This document shows positions 9,881-20,523 of a stretch of DNA of 64,000 nt, one piece after another. The translations under genes and the position numbers were made by a program. The stretch is from Chrysaora quinquecirrha. Taxonomy: Eukaryota > Cnidaria > Scyphozoa > Semaeostomeae > Pelagiidae. The notes below the pieces were generated by a model. It made no database searches. It saw only the letters and a program-made list of their open reading frames with translations, and had not been told where the DNA came from. The DNA is taken from NCBI GenBank assembly GCA_014526335.1, contig JACTAT010000012.1:2339024-2403023 (forward strand), in the 5' to 3' direction. Numbering within the stretch: position 1 is the first letter of the stretch; every line of letters begins with the position of its first letter.

Positions 9881-10480
9881 AGGTTTGAAATTACAAAAAT
9901 TAGCGTAAGTGACAGAGAACATGATGCTTTTATCCTAAAAGTAACGCTACCACATCAAAAGAAAAATTTATGCACGAAACGGTTAAGACTCAAAATATCA
10001 GTTTCGGTTTTGATGACGTCACACAAATTTCGAATCATAATAACTTCTGAGTATTAAGCCAAATCGAATTGGTGTATAATTTTTTCCCCATTTGAGATGT
10101 TTTTTCCCGTCAATATCATTAAAAACACTAAATTCAAAAGTCAGATTTTCACTGACCGTAACTTTTCTACGTCATCGATGACGTCACAACCATTGATTTG
10201 CCAGAATGTTCCCAAGTCTTAAAATGACCACCCACCACCAAAGAGTCCAAACCTACTTCAAAATTCCGGTTACCCAGTTTGTTAGAATGTTGCGAAAAAT
10301 TCACTGTCAATATTTTTGATGATGTCGACCCCCTGGTTTTCTGACCCCCGTATTTCACGAACGCAGCAAAAAACGACCGTTACCAAATTTTTTTTGAAAG
10401 TCCATGTGAAATGCTATCAAAAATGACTATGACATTAATGACCTCCTAGAGTGGCACTTGACCCCACCTGAAGCCGGTCT
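9840..10480. repeat. Non-coding repeat-like segment replacing polymerase 3' end; two CRE sites
   Basis: No coding signal on either strand. The polymerase reading frame stops matching its family at about 9835. The block contains TGACGTCA at 10014-10021 and again at 10179-10186, the latter within CTACGTCATCGATGACGTCA. It appears to be an inserted dispersed repeat or MITE, but I could not find its other copies or its borders. Confidence 0.4.
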
Positions 10481-10482
10481 AT

Positions 10483-10615
10483 TGATTGAACTGTTTTAAT
10501 GAACTATTTTAACATTATTCTAAACTAAACTGTTGTAACAATATTCTAAACTAAACTGTTGTAACATTATTCTAAACTATTGTAACAAACTGTTTTAACA
10601 AACTTCAATTATATC
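10483..10615. repeat. AT-rich tandem repeat between convergent genes
   Basis: Copies of CTAAACTGTTGTAACATTAT recur every 25-40 bases between the 3' ends of the rightward polymerase region and the leftward protease. The position suggests a shared terminator or polyadenylation region, but I see no defined signal. Confidence 0.5.
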
Positions 10616-10862
10616 TTCGTTTAACATAGTTGTAAACAAATAAATCGTTATCTAACTTGTTCTGAATGTTGAAATATTTATTAACCATTGAGGTCATTGA
10701 AACGTTTTTTGTTCTATTAATTAGAAAGAATATGCAATGTTGTCCACATGTAGCAGTCTCATACGATTGAACTTGAACCTTGTTATAAGCGAGCTTGAAG
10801 GGACTAATAAAGTCTAGAAATTCTTTCAACATAGGTTCACCAAACGAATCATAGAAATCCAA
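10605..10862 (-). pseudogene. Polinton cysteine protease (adenain/Ulp1-like), C-terminal part
   Basis: Begins MDFYDSFGEP, matching the YDSFG segment that follows the catalytic His in adenain-type maturation proteases, and contains QSYETATCGQHCIFFL with the catalytic Cys in TCGQHC. The N-terminal part with the catalytic His is absent: the upstream capsid gene ends only 20 bases away (10883), so a deletion has removed it. Polinton proteases are thought to process capsid proteins. Length 85 residues against roughly 150-200 for an intact enzyme. It cannot be active as encoded. Confidence 0.75.
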
Positions 10863-10882
10863 TACTTATACAATACTTATTC

Positions 10883-12075
10883 TCAGATTACCCTCTCTTT
10901 TAAGCAAATATTGCTCATCTGCACAGTTTCCTTTGGTGTCAAATCAAACCCATAGATTGCCGATCCTTGTTTGAATCTATCGTAATCAATTAGGCTAGGT
11001 GAATTATTCAAGCTGGTCACCAAGCGACTGTAGGCATCAAAGTAATCATCATCATCATAATTCAGTCTTAGAGGTGGGGTAATTTCTTGATTGTCAACAG
11101 TCACTTGAACAGCGGAAACAGAAACATGTTCAAACTCAAACGGATATCCTTCATCCGCTCCATTGAATGATGAATTATCAACCAGCGCAAAAAACAATCT
11201 GTTTGGAATCTTTCCGTTGAACACATTATCTTGAACCCAGCTGGTTGTTGCGGCATTGATTAAGTAGCTTGCCATGTGAGGTTGGCAGACTGGGTAAATT
11301 GCGTTAGTTTTCATCAGCGTTCTTTCAATTCCTTCAATACATCATCTTTAACATGTATGTGACGAAGCACCAGTTTCACTTCGGAAATGTAGAAGTGTGA
11401 AGTGTTTCCAGTCTTCCTCATCAAACAAAACACATCACTGTTTGGACTCAATCGCCATTGAAGACGAACACCAGGCAGCAAGTATTTGCTTTGATTGCAA
11501 ATGTTAACATGAGGTTTTTTCAACACTTTAACCTTTTCACTATCATCAAATGGTGCAGATCTTGCATTTAAACCCAGATTTTTTAACCTTGCGGTTGTTG
11601 GAAAACCAACATTTTCTTTGCCAATCGTATCACTGACCCAGTTTGTCATTTTCAAATAGTTTTTAGCTCTGGTTTCATCAAACGTCAGAATTGTTTCCAA
11701 GTAAGATTGACAGGCATACATTCAATTTGCTTCTGTGACGGGAGTGTCATTCAAAACCAACTCTATCTGCTTCCACATGGATTGACCAATATTATTTATT
11801 ACTCCAGCAAATTCTGTGGTGGTTTTTCCAATATCACTTCCATCGGCTCTTTTAATAGCTAGAGTCGAGACGAAATAAGAATGATTCAAGTCAATCATAT
11901 GATCAGGCTGAGCAGGAATGTCAAACACAACAGTTTGTTTTGAGGCATTGAGAGCAGCAGTTTGTGGAAAATATTCAACATCTTTAAAATACTTGACATC
12001 GTTTTGAATTACTGGTGAGCAGAATAAATCCAAACTTTCACTAGGACGTTCAGTATATTCTGGCTTTATGCTCAT
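10883..12075 (-). pseudogene. Polinton major capsid-like protein (F54H12.2-like)
   Basis: About 397 residues in three blocks. Block 1 (12075-11722) has SLDLFCSPV, FDIPAQPDHMIDLNHSYF and NNIGQSMWKQIELVLND, the hallmark of the invertebrate F54H12.2-like family that corresponds to the Polinton double-jelly-roll capsid protein. An in-frame TGA (11722-11724) separates it from block 2 (YLETILTFDE, NPDS-like loop, HFYISEVKLVLRHIHV). A one-base shift near 11316-11330 leads to block 3 (NAIYPVCQPHM, PNRLFFALVDN, GFDLTPKE). The order of motifs is that of a complete protein. It lies between protease and penton genes, as usual in these elements. Confidence 0.78.
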
Positions 12076-13019
12076 TGTTGCAAATTCTTCTTCAACAGTT
12101 TCTTCAACAAAGTTTTTCTCAAATCAGGTTGCTTAGCTTTCTTAGCTTGTCCTTTCTTCACCGACTGCTTAGGTATGAATATCCCTCTCATGGTGCTTTC
12201 TTTTATAGATCTTTTAGGACGAACTCTTGATTTCTTACCAGCATTCGATTTCTTACCAGCAGACGATTTCTTACCAGCAGGCGATTTCTTGACAGATTTC
12301 TTCACAACATCGGCGATTTCTTCAGTAGCCTTCCTTTTAATTCCTCTCATAGAAGATTTGGCAGTATCTTTTACAACTTCTCCAACATTCTCACCAGCTA
12401 ATATCCGATCGACTGCCTTCTCTCCTTCTTCTTCTAAAACAGGTTTCAAAATTTTCCCCGCAGCTTTTACACCTTGTTTCTTTATTGTTGGAATTGCAGC
12501 TTTAACAGCTCTTTTGAAAATAGATCCAGCTTTCCTGACAATACTACCTACTTCTCTTCCACGCTGGTAGGTGTAAAAATACGGAGTTGACTTGTAAATT
12601 GGGAAATCACACATGTTTCCTTCTAAAGTGTAGCAAGAATGTTGTCTTTGTTTTGTAGCATTGTATCTCTTTCCCAACTCGTTGTAGACTTTTATAGTAA
12701 ATTCCTTGATATCGTTGTATAACAATGGATAGTAGAACAAATTTTCAAATTCCCCAAAATTTACAACTTGCTTCTTAATTTTCAACGGAATGAAGCGTAG
12801 CAGTGGCGTGCTAATTTTTCCAACTACACGATAGTCTAACAACGAGCAATATATAAACATATTCTTCCGTGCTGCATTGACTTGGAAATGTTCATAACCC
12901 ATCACATCAGTCGCTCTTTTGATTGCGTTGAATACATAATCTGTTAATGGTTTGTCTAGATAAGTTCCAGTAAATAGACAGGGTGTCCATCTCACATCTC
13001 TGTAATAAACATTATTCAT
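12072..13019 (-). CDS. Penton-like minor capsid fused to pVI/pX-like basic tail
   Basis: An uninterrupted 315-codon leftward ORF. Residues about 45-135 (MFIYCSLLDYRVVGKISTPL and the following LLRFIP, YYPLLYNDIKEF, YTLEG) match the single-jelly-roll Polinton penton-like protein C-terminus. Residues about 145-190 (YTYQRGREVGSIVRKAGSIF, then GVKAAGKILKP) match the separate pVI/pX-like protein found next to it. The tail has three KSxAGKK repeats and many lysines (residues 243-315). It overlaps the capsid start by four bases. The N-terminal half of the penton is missing, so a deletion may have made this fusion. A bare short upstream region contains the Harbinger insertion. Confidence 0.68.
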   Translation of the reverse strand: MNNVYYRDVRWTPCLFTGTYLDKPLTDYVFNAIKRATDVMGYEHFQVNAARKNMFIYCSLLDYRVVGKISTPLLRFIPLKIKKQVVNFGEFENLFYYPLLYNDIKEFTIKVYNELGKRYNATKQRQHSCYTLEGNMCDFPIYKSTPYFYTYQRGREVGSIVRKAGSIFKRAVKAAIPTIKKQGVKAAGKILKPVLEEEGEKAVDRILAGENVGEVVKDTAKSSMRGIKRKATEEIADVVKKSVKKSPAGKKSSAGKKSNAGKKSRVRPKRSIKESTMRGIFIPKQSVKKGQAKKAKQPDLRKTLLKKLLKKNLQQ

Positions 13020-13063
13020 GCTTTTATTATATTATTTTTCCATGTAAATGTAATTGTTCTTTA

Positions 13064-13275
13064 GACCCCGTTTACACGGGATCCTGGATCCGAACCCAAA
13101 AGTATTCGGATAGGCCTTGCGTTTACACGGGACCTGATGGATCCGTATACTTTTGGATCCACTATCCGCATACTTTCAGGATCGCTTTCAAAAGCGATCC
13201 AGCACAGTTCTGATCCCATGGAGGTCTCGTGTAAACGGGCTGGATCGGATCCAAAAGTATCCGGATAGGAAACGA
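13064..13275. repeat. Harbinger left terminal and subterminal repeats
   Basis: GTTTACACG occurs at 13069, 13111 and, in inverted form, 13222. GGATCC and AAAAGTAT(T/C)CGGAT motifs recur at least five times. The right end (16915-17023) has matching inverted copies. Such clusters are the probable transposase or Myb-protein binding sites of Harbinger elements; that role is inference from the family. Confidence 0.7.
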
Positions 13276-13412
13276 GGCGGGAAATTATCGAATACGAGGC
13301 GGCAACAACAGGATGTGTTGGCTTGGCGCCAAAAAATGTAATTTGCTTTCTTCTTTCATTAGTCTTGTCGTGGCTAGGGTTTGGTTCTCTTCATATTCAA
13401 AAATAGTTAACT

Positions 13413-14682
13413 ATGGATCCAACGCGAAAGCTTAAGCTTTTAAGCACAATGTTGTTCTTTGTCTCCATGTGTAATTGTTGGGTCAGGATGGCTTGGTTTT
13501 TCTTTACGCAGCACAGATTGCCACAGCGACAGTTGCTTTTTAGAATTCTTGCTCTCGACTCTGTGACAGGCCTAAATCCAGTGCTGTTGACCAGGAGCTT
13601 TTTTGGAAGGAAAGATCGTACACCAAGGAGATTTTGGACTAGGCGAGGAAGAACCAGCGCGTGGTGGAAAAGCTTTGAAAACCAAACTGTCATTCCAGAA
13701 GAATGGATTGAGAACTTTAGAATGACACGCAATAGTTTCTACAAACTTTGTGATGAGCTTCGACCAATGCTGACAAAAACTAGGACAAACATGCGCGAGC
13801 CCTTATCTGTTGAAAAACAGCTTGCAGTGACCCTTTATTACCTCGCAGACGAAGGAAGGTACAGGAAACTGTTTCAGTAGTTATAAGAAGAGTTTGTCTG
13901 GTTATTACAAGAGAATTGGGCCCAAAATACATAAAGCTGCCAGATACAGCCAAGGAGGTAGAAGAACTAGCTGCCAATTTTTATAAGTCATTTTGTTTCC
14001 CTCAATGTATTGGTGCAATTGATGGAACTCATATACATATCAGGCAGCCGCAACGAAACCCAACTGATTTTTGAACCGAAAACATAGGTACTCTATAAAT
14101 GTTCAAGCTATGTGTGATTACAACTACTGTTTCAGAGATGTTGTTATTAAATGGCCAGGGTGTGTGCATGATGCCCGAATTTTCACAAACTCAAAGTTAA
14201 ATTTGATGTTAAAAAATGGTGACATTCCACGTTGTTCAAAAGGAATCGTAGAAGGTTTACGAAGTGTCCCCGTATGTATTCTTGGTGATCCAGCCTATCC
14301 CTTGCTGCCTTATGTCATGAAAGAATATCCTGGAGGGGGTAGCAATATTGAGGAGAAGTTCTTTAGCCATCGCCTTTCATCTGCCCGGATGGTTATTGAA
14401 TGCTCATTTGGAAGGCTCAAGGGGAGGTTTGGAGCACTTAGAAGAGAGATGGATAGTTGCCAAAAAGATTTGCCAAGTGCCATCTACAGTTGCTTTGTTC
14501 TTCACAACTTTTGTGAGAAGGAGAAGGAAAGACTAAACGATGATGCAGTAAAAATTGGCTTACAATATGATGCTGAATTTCATCCAGCTACTGTTGGTTT
14601 CACTTCAGGTAATCGTTCAGCAGGGGAAGCCGAAGGAAAGAGAAACAGAGACATATTCAAGTCATATTTCAACAATTGCTAG
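13413..14682 (+). pseudogene. Harbinger DDE transposase (DDE_Tnp_4)
   Basis: Block 1 (13413-13880) has the N-terminal region WFENQ-like, NFRMTRNSFYKLCDELRPML and LAVTLYYLADEGRYRK. A small deletion with frameshift near 13870 removes the helix-turn-helix centre. Block 2 contains QCIGAIDGTHIHI (first catalytic Asp). A missing T in a run at about 14067-14071 shifts the frame again. Block 3 (14071-14682) contains [33 protein letters not shown] (second Asp) and [15 protein letters not shown] (catalytic Glu), ending near the family's usual C-terminus. All three DDE residues survive, but two frameshifts disable it. Confidence 0.88.
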
Positions 14683-15210
14683 CAATATGGACCTTTGATG
14701 TATTTTCTTCACTTACGTTAAACTAAAATATATTAACTTTTGTTGTCATTGCTGATATTTAATAACCTGTGTTTCTTTAGTCATCTGCAGCATCTGTTTT
14801 TAGATATTATTTATGGGTTTAGTTGTGATAAAAATGTGTGGAAAGACTTTTTGAAACCTTCAAGTTATGATTGCTACTTTTCAAATAAAAGCATAATATA
14901 TACACAGTATGTTCACTTTAAATTGCACTGTAAAAACTGTTCATGATAAAAAGTTTCCAGTGGCTTTTCAAAGTTCTGTATATGTTTGTGCCAAATCATT
15001 TGAAACAAAGTTCCTTTGCGGTTGGAAATTTTCATGCTGTAGATTATTACCATAATAGGGCTCATTTTGTCTTTGTGGATTCCCAGCATAGACATACTGC
15101 TGAAGTGGGCTTGCTCTTCCATCTTGCCTCAACATTGAAATCATCATCAAAAATCCCTCAGACATGGTTCTTGCCATCATGGCTGAAAAATCTTGCATTG
15201 ATTTTTGAAA

Positions 15211-16730
15211 CTATTGTTCTGAAGATCTGAATTGATCAACAAGGTTCTTTTTGAGTTCCAGATCTTCCTTCCTCGTTGTAGAATCTTCATGGCAAATCTG
15301 TAATATCTTTTCTTGGAAAGGAACCTGTTTATTAGATTTGCTGTTCCTTCTTTCATTTAGAAGCTTCTCGAGATTTTCTCTTTCCACTCTCATTTTTTTC
15401 TTTGCTGGCTCAACTAGAGCCCCTGCGCCCTGAGTCGCCACCTTGAAGCGAAACATAAAATAATTCGCGTAGCGAAATAAATTTGACAAAGAAACTTACG
15501 ATAAGGATATTCTCCAATGCATAATAACCTTTAGTATCAAATTTAAGATATAGTTTGTGAGTGAATCATGTCAAAATTTTATCCCAAAGACGTTGCACTC
15601 AAAACGGCCTAAATTCTTTCGATGCACCATGAGTCTACACCAATGGCGAAAGGGGCAAAATCACTTGTGCTCCACCGCAGAGGAACGATTACTCTGCGAA
15701 AAAACGCGGCAGTTGGCCTGAATCACGTTTGCGTGGTAGGGTGTCGACTCAAGGTACACTTTTGTAAACCCGACTGGGCCTTGAAAAAAGTTCAGTTTTA
15801 CAATGGTTACTCAAAATAACAACTGATGCTGTTGAAATTATCAAAGCAGAGGAATGTAACAACTTATCCAAGAAGAAAATTTAATGTACAGTCAACCAAA
15901 TCAAAAGATTTTCACGAAAGGAAAAGTGTTTGAAAAAATAAATTTGGAAAATGGCAGACAACTTACCGTAACTTTCCGGTGGGTTTCAAAAAACTTGTTT
16001 TATAGCAAAAAATGTACAGTTTTCCACGAAAAAAATAATAAAATTGTAAAAACATGGTAAGAAGTAACTATTTTTTTTCATTTTTTAATTCAACTTTCCT
16101 AAACAAAGAGGGATTTGAAGCGGAATCAAAGTACATAAACTTTTTCCAAATTATTGCTGGTGGCGACTCAGGGCGCAGGGGCTCTAGGTCAGTTTTTTGT
16201 TCTGCTGATGCTGGCTGTTGCTGGTTCTTGCTGGTCTTTTTGTTTTGTTCAGAGGGACAAGGAGAGGGTGTGGATGAACTCAGACCTGCATATGTGTCTT
16301 CGTCATCAATAGAAGATACATCCTGCTCTATGGTAGTAGTTTCAAGTCCATCTACTAAGCGTTCCGCAGCTGGGCAGCCTGCCCAAACTTCACAGCATTC
16401 GTCATACAGGGCGAAAACCACTCGGCCTCATCCACTTTTTCTTCCAGAATCTACTGCCTTGCGAAAGCTGGTTTTTATTTTCTTAAGTTTCGCTGTTAAT
16501 CTGTCTTTTGAAAACTCCTCCTTGTTTTTTGAATTAGGGAATGCCTCTGTTTCCTCTTCATTCGGATAGGACGCCAAGAATTTTGCCCTGATGTCTTCGT
16601 ACTTGGATCTGACTGTCTCCCAGTCCAGGCCGTCTGCCATCTTCGAAGTTTTATAATCTATAACAACCTTCATCAACAATGCAGTTTCCTCATCGGTCCA
16701 CACGAACAGAGTTTTCTTCGTTTCAGACAT
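15211..16730 (-). pseudogene. Harbinger Myb/SANT-like DNA-binding protein, split by a MITE
   Basis: Starts MSETKKTLFVWTDEETALLM, a trihelix/Myb-like domain (residues about 8-100) that recruits the Harbinger transposase to DNA and to the nucleus. An in-frame TGA at 16428-16430 is followed by VVFALYDECCEVW. The coding frame is then cut at CTAG 16184-16187 by a 770-bp insert and resumes at 15413 with EPAKKKMRVERENLEKLL, a coiled-coil-like C-terminus ending 15211. The two sides are in frame if one CTAG is kept, so the insert is later than the gene. Partner gene: transposase at 13413. Confidence 0.8.
15414..16187. mobile_element. MITE-like insert in the Harbinger Myb gene
   Basis: The ends are perfect 25-base or longer inverted repeats: AGCCCCTGCGCCCTGAGTCG...CCACC begins at 15418 and its complement ends at 16183. 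CTAG is present at both borders, giving a CTAG (or TA) target duplication. The interior (15440-16160) has no convincing gene. Removing it restores the frame of the interrupted gene. The border resembles that of the element at 561-2678 (also CTAG), although the inverted repeats differ. The superfamily is not assigned. Confidence 0.82.
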
Positions 16731-17084
16731 TTTTGTAAGATAATCTTGTGTTAAAGGTGATAAATTTGAGCAAAATGGAACTCAGTTTCGTAAACTCGAC
16801 TCACTGGCCTAACCACAACACAAAGAAAGAAATAATTTTGGCGCCCAAAGAATGCTCGTTCCAAACATACGCATGCGTTCGTATCTCACTTCTCAACGAT
16901 CCCAAGTCAAGAACCGTTCCCGTGTAAACGCGGACAATTTTGGATCCGATTCAGTGTAAACACCTGGGATCGGATCCAAAAGTATCCGGATACTTTTGGG
17001 TCCGTTCTCGTGTAAACGGGGTCTTAAGTTTTATTGCCGAATCCGAGTCGTTGGTACATGTAAGATAAAAGTCATTAATCATCT

Positions 17085-18311
17085 TTGCTGAAAAAACAAG
17101 TCAATTTGACAATTTTCTTCAAATTTATCGGATATATCTTCCAACGTTTCCCAGTTGATGATTCTAATATCAAATGATTTTATATCAGATCTTGTTACTT
17201 TATACGATGCAGGATTTATAGTTGATCTATGAATCAATTTCGAATCGTCAATAACTAGACCTAATAGAGGAACAGCATCCTTACTTATAATGATTACACT
17301 TTTTCATTCTCATCTTTTTCTTTTCGATATAGCGTACAAGCAATCATGCTACATTTCCAACTGGTATCCACTGGAAGTGGATTAACAAAATTTACATGTC
17401 TATTATTTAAAGTTACATTCATATTACCGGTTAGTAATGTTTCTCCGATATAATGCTTTGCGGAATAGAGAGATGTTAATTTTATAGGATTCCCATCATC
17501 ATCTACCAATCTTATTGGAATTTGTTGAAACTGCAACCTCTCCAGTGTGTGAAAATTATATTCTTTGGAGAATAATATCTAACATATGCATCGAGATCTG
17601 TATCGTAAAATGTTAGTTTTCTCAAAACTCGCCTTTTCTCAATACCACCAAGATAGTTACTTTCTTATAGGTCGAATTCTATATTTATAGATGTATGTTC
17701 ATTTAGATGAACACTGTCCTTTATACTACTCAAACAGTTGATCTTTCCTCCGGTTACACATCTCCATCTGCCCTCTTCTTATATACAATCAGATACATAG
17801 CCTGGTGAGGTTGTATGCTGTCAGAAGTCTTGTAGTCAAAGTATGTTAATGTTGAACCATTTCGCAAAGTGTGGTTCATTTGATCTTCCAAACCGAGGAA
17901 ATGAGACAAAGGTCTTGAAAATTTCATGAGAACTGCACTGATAAATTTCAGTCACTTTCCTTGATATGTTGAATATCCCAATGATTTCAAAATCTTCCAT
18001 TTCAAACTATATCTTTCCATCAATCAATGATACTGATAACATGTTTTTCAGCTCATAACCAAACTCAGGGAAATTCAATACCCTGTCATTGAAAAGTCTT
18101 TTGAATTCATAATACATGAGAGTATTATCGCGTGTTTCAATAATTTCTTTATCAAGATAGATTTTTTCATTAAAAAATCATTTATACTCCAATCAAGCAA
18201 TTTTCCCTCTTCATCCGTGACTGTTACATACTCATTTGCTATTGAAAACCAATATTGATCTTGCAGTGATTTTTCTCCTCTATCCGGCAACGTCATTTGT
18301 AACAATGACAT
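17085..18311 (-). pseudogene. Degenerate family A Polinton gene(s), unknown
   Basis: Leftward coding pieces at 18311-18006 (starting MSLLQMTLPDRGEKSLQDQY) and 18006-17085 lie between the integrase and the Harbinger insert. The second region includes IPIRLVDDDGNPIKLTSLYS, LLTGNMNV, and a further open piece ending SFDIRIINWETLEDI. Each piece is cut by frameshifts and stops. The stretch may include the missing N-terminal half of the penton-like gene, since the next intact gene downstream begins in its middle; this is inference. No domain recognised. Confidence 0.4.
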
Positions 18312-18335
18312 TTCCCACTTTCTCTTATTGTTTAA

Positions 18336-19478
18336 TTAAAATACATGAGGTAAATCAACTGTGAAATCTACTAATTTCATTCTATTGGTAGCAAACGCCG
18401 AAGGAAGAACCAAATCAAATTCTTCATCAATCATATTGTCTCCAATTGGTTTTCCAGTCATCAAATTGTGGAGGATAACCTCTCCATCTGATAAGATAGA
18501 AGTTTTTGCCCCTCTTCTTCTTAGTTTCAACACTTGCTCGACAACAAATGTTTTTGGAAGATACACACGCTGTAGCTCTTCTTTATAGAAATGATCAACT
18601 ATCTTGTTACCTTGTAGATCTTCAATTTCATACATTACTGGATATCTTTCTGTAAAGACTTTACTGATCTTGAATATTTCTTCAGTGTAATTTTGCAAGT
18701 AACCTTTCTTAAACATTCTCTTCTTCAAACTCAATCTTACATAATCTCCAGTTTTGAAAAGCTTTTTATTTTTTCTGGTTTCTTTTTTGAACAGTCTTTT
18801 TCAAACAGTGTCGACATTGTCTTGGTTGACTTCAGAAGGTCTCATACCAATAGATCTGTGATATGTATTATTGCATGAGTTGACAAAATCTTGCAAATTA
18901 TCCATGTATCTCAACGTATTTCGTGCTGTAAAGCATCTATACATTCGTTCTATTAATGTTCTGTTAAATCGTTCAACAATTGCTGCCTTTACTTCATTAT
19001 TTGCAGTGTAAAATCCAATATCGTTTTTCTTCAACAAAGCTTGGAATTCTTTGTTTATAAACTCGCTGCCTTTGTCCGATCCTACCTTTTTAGGTTTTCT
19101 TTCGGATAAAATTTCTTTAAAAGCATTGACAATTTCTTTTGCAGCTTTTCTTTTTAGAGGTTTGACCCACACATACTTGCTAAAAGTATCAATACAGCAT
19201 AAGAGGAATGTAATGTTGTCATTTTCTTTTTTCAAATGTGCCATATCAACAAGATCACATTCCCATAAATAATCAATGTTATTGGTTAGTATCCGCTCCC
19301 GTTTAAAGTTCTTCCTACTTGGTTTGTGCAGTGAATAGGCAAGACTAGTTTTACTCCATTCTTCAACATCTTTCCTTTTCAAATTAGGAATTACTTTTTT
19401 GAATTCTTTATACACTTCATCCAAACCCCTGAGAGAACCCGGAACAGAAGGATCAGAATATAACTTTTCTAAACTCAT
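18336..19478 (-). pseudogene. Polinton retroviral-type integrase, family A
   Basis: Catalyses insertion of the linear element. Starts MSLEKLYSDPSVPGSLRGLD. The catalytic core shows WECDLVDM (first Asp), KVGSDKGSEFINKEF (second Asp) and AIVERFNRTLIERM (Glu), a complete D,D-35-E set. An in-frame TGA at 18801-18803 interrupts it after NQDNVDTV. The same frame continues into the chromodomain-like C-terminal region (GDYVRLSLKKRMFKKGY, EIFKISKVF, YEIEDLQG). Length about 380 residues, near the family norm. A single stop is the only break, so this is one of the least decayed genes of the element. Confidence 0.88.
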
Positions 19479-19509
19479 AATAAATCAATTAACAGTTCTA
19501 ACAATTTAA

Positions 19510-20327
19510 CAGTTGTACACTTTTTTCTTTCTTTTCTTGCACTTTCTTCCTTTATTTATGATCTTTTTAGGCTTTTTCTTCACTGGTTCATTGTCAGGTT
19601 TGCTTGGCTCCATGACTATCTTTTCAAATGAACCATTTTTACTGTCTTACAGAATGGTTGATCTCTATTTATATCCTTTTTTAGACTTGTACACCACTAA
19701 AGGAGCTTCATTAGGGAAAATATTAGTGCGAAATCTCATATCTTCTCCAATCGATTGTGTGAAATCACAAAGTAAGTAGCCCTACATTCTTGCTGTTGCA
19801 TCATTGTAAATGTCAAGGAATGCTTTTGGAGATGAGGGCATAATTTGTCGCGCAAAAAATCTAATTTGACTTCTATCTCAAGGATTCTTGAAAAGAACTT
19901 GATACTAAGTATTGAGAGCTAAATTTCTCATTTCTGTTCCTCTTGGAAAAGGGTTTTGCATCATAACAATTACATTGATGTTTAGATGAGATCTTCCTTT
20001 TGTGAACAATTTTCCCAAATCTTTAAAGTTGGCAATTTCATGCATTAAATCATCAACAACAATAGTTAATCTTTTGTCCCATCTTTCGATTTCTTCGTAC
20101 AAGTTTTCAGGTAGCTCAGTAATAAATCTACAATTCCCGTTAAAAACTCAAACAATTCCGGTTTATTTGTTCCCGAGATCCACATAAGATTGGGATATTG
20201 TCTGCCATTATCAATTATATTGTTATAATTTTTCAACAGATTTTCCACCCATGTCGCTTCCGCTTACTCCAGATAAAATCAAAGAAAAAGGTGCTTTAAA
20301 TCTCAAATCGTAACTCATATTTATAAC
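19510..20327 (-). pseudogene. Polinton packaging ATPase (FtsK/HerA-type), family A
   Basis: Starts MSYDLRFKAPFSLILSGVSG, leading into the Walker A loop, where a few bases are lost so the G-K-T part is missing and the frame shifts (about 20250). Then NGRQYPNLMWISGTNKP, Walker B TIVVDDLMHE, NVIVMMQNPFPRG, and VLFKNP interrupted by TAG and TGA. The C-terminal part (ARQIMPSSPKAFLDIYNDAT, GYLL) follows. The family motor packages element DNA into capsids. Multiple lesions make it a pseudogene; identity is clear from motif order. Confidence 0.82.
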
Positions 20328-20334
20328 AAATTTT

Positions 20335-20515
20335 AAACATCTCATACAACAGGTAACATCTATTTATAACAAATTCTTAACATGTAGCTATAACATCAAA
20401 CTAATATCTATAACATCGAACTAAAATCTATAACATCGAACAAATATATATAACATCAAACTAATAGACATAAAATCTAATTTTGAACATCTCATGAATA
20501 ACAGCTGTATAACAA
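20335..20515. repeat. About 20-bp tandem repeat between ATPase and next gene
   Basis: ATAACATCAAACTAATATCT recurs with small changes at about 20390, 20410, 20430 and 20450, with weaker copies on either side (ATAACA...TTTTAAACATCTCAT). It fills the intergenic space of the Polinton. Similar short arrays sit between other Polinton genes here (10483-10615). Confidence 0.6.
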
Positions 20516-20523
20516 CGTTCAGT

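Larger units (their letters stand above)
13064..17023. mobile_element. PIF/Harbinger transposon, 3.96 kb, TTA target duplication
   Basis: Left end GACCCCGTTTACACGGG at 13064 and right end CCCGTTT-complement ...GTAAACGGGGTC ending 17023 are inverted. Subterminal copies of GGATCCAAAAGTATCCGGAT recur at both ends. TTA flanks both sides (13061-13063, 17024-17026), the TWA duplication typical of Harbinger. It encodes the two canonical genes, a DDE transposase (+, 13413) and a Myb/SANT-like protein (-, 16730). It lies in non-coding DNA upstream of the penton-like gene of the family A Polinton. The stretch 14683-15210 is the convergent 3' region of its two genes and holds no further gene. Confidence 0.92.

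Noticed and set aside
12175..12570. 131-codon rightward ORF
   Set aside because: It is the antisense of the lysine-rich tail of the penton/pVI-like gene; its DFLPA repeats mirror the KSxAGKK repeats.
16054..16569. 171-codon rightward ORF
   Set aside because: It lies antisense to the Harbinger Myb-like gene and overlaps the end of the MITE; the minus-strand reading has clear homology.
20335..20515. Considered as a CRISPR-like array
   Set aside because: The units are imperfect, adjacent and without unique spacers, and the context is eukaryotic.
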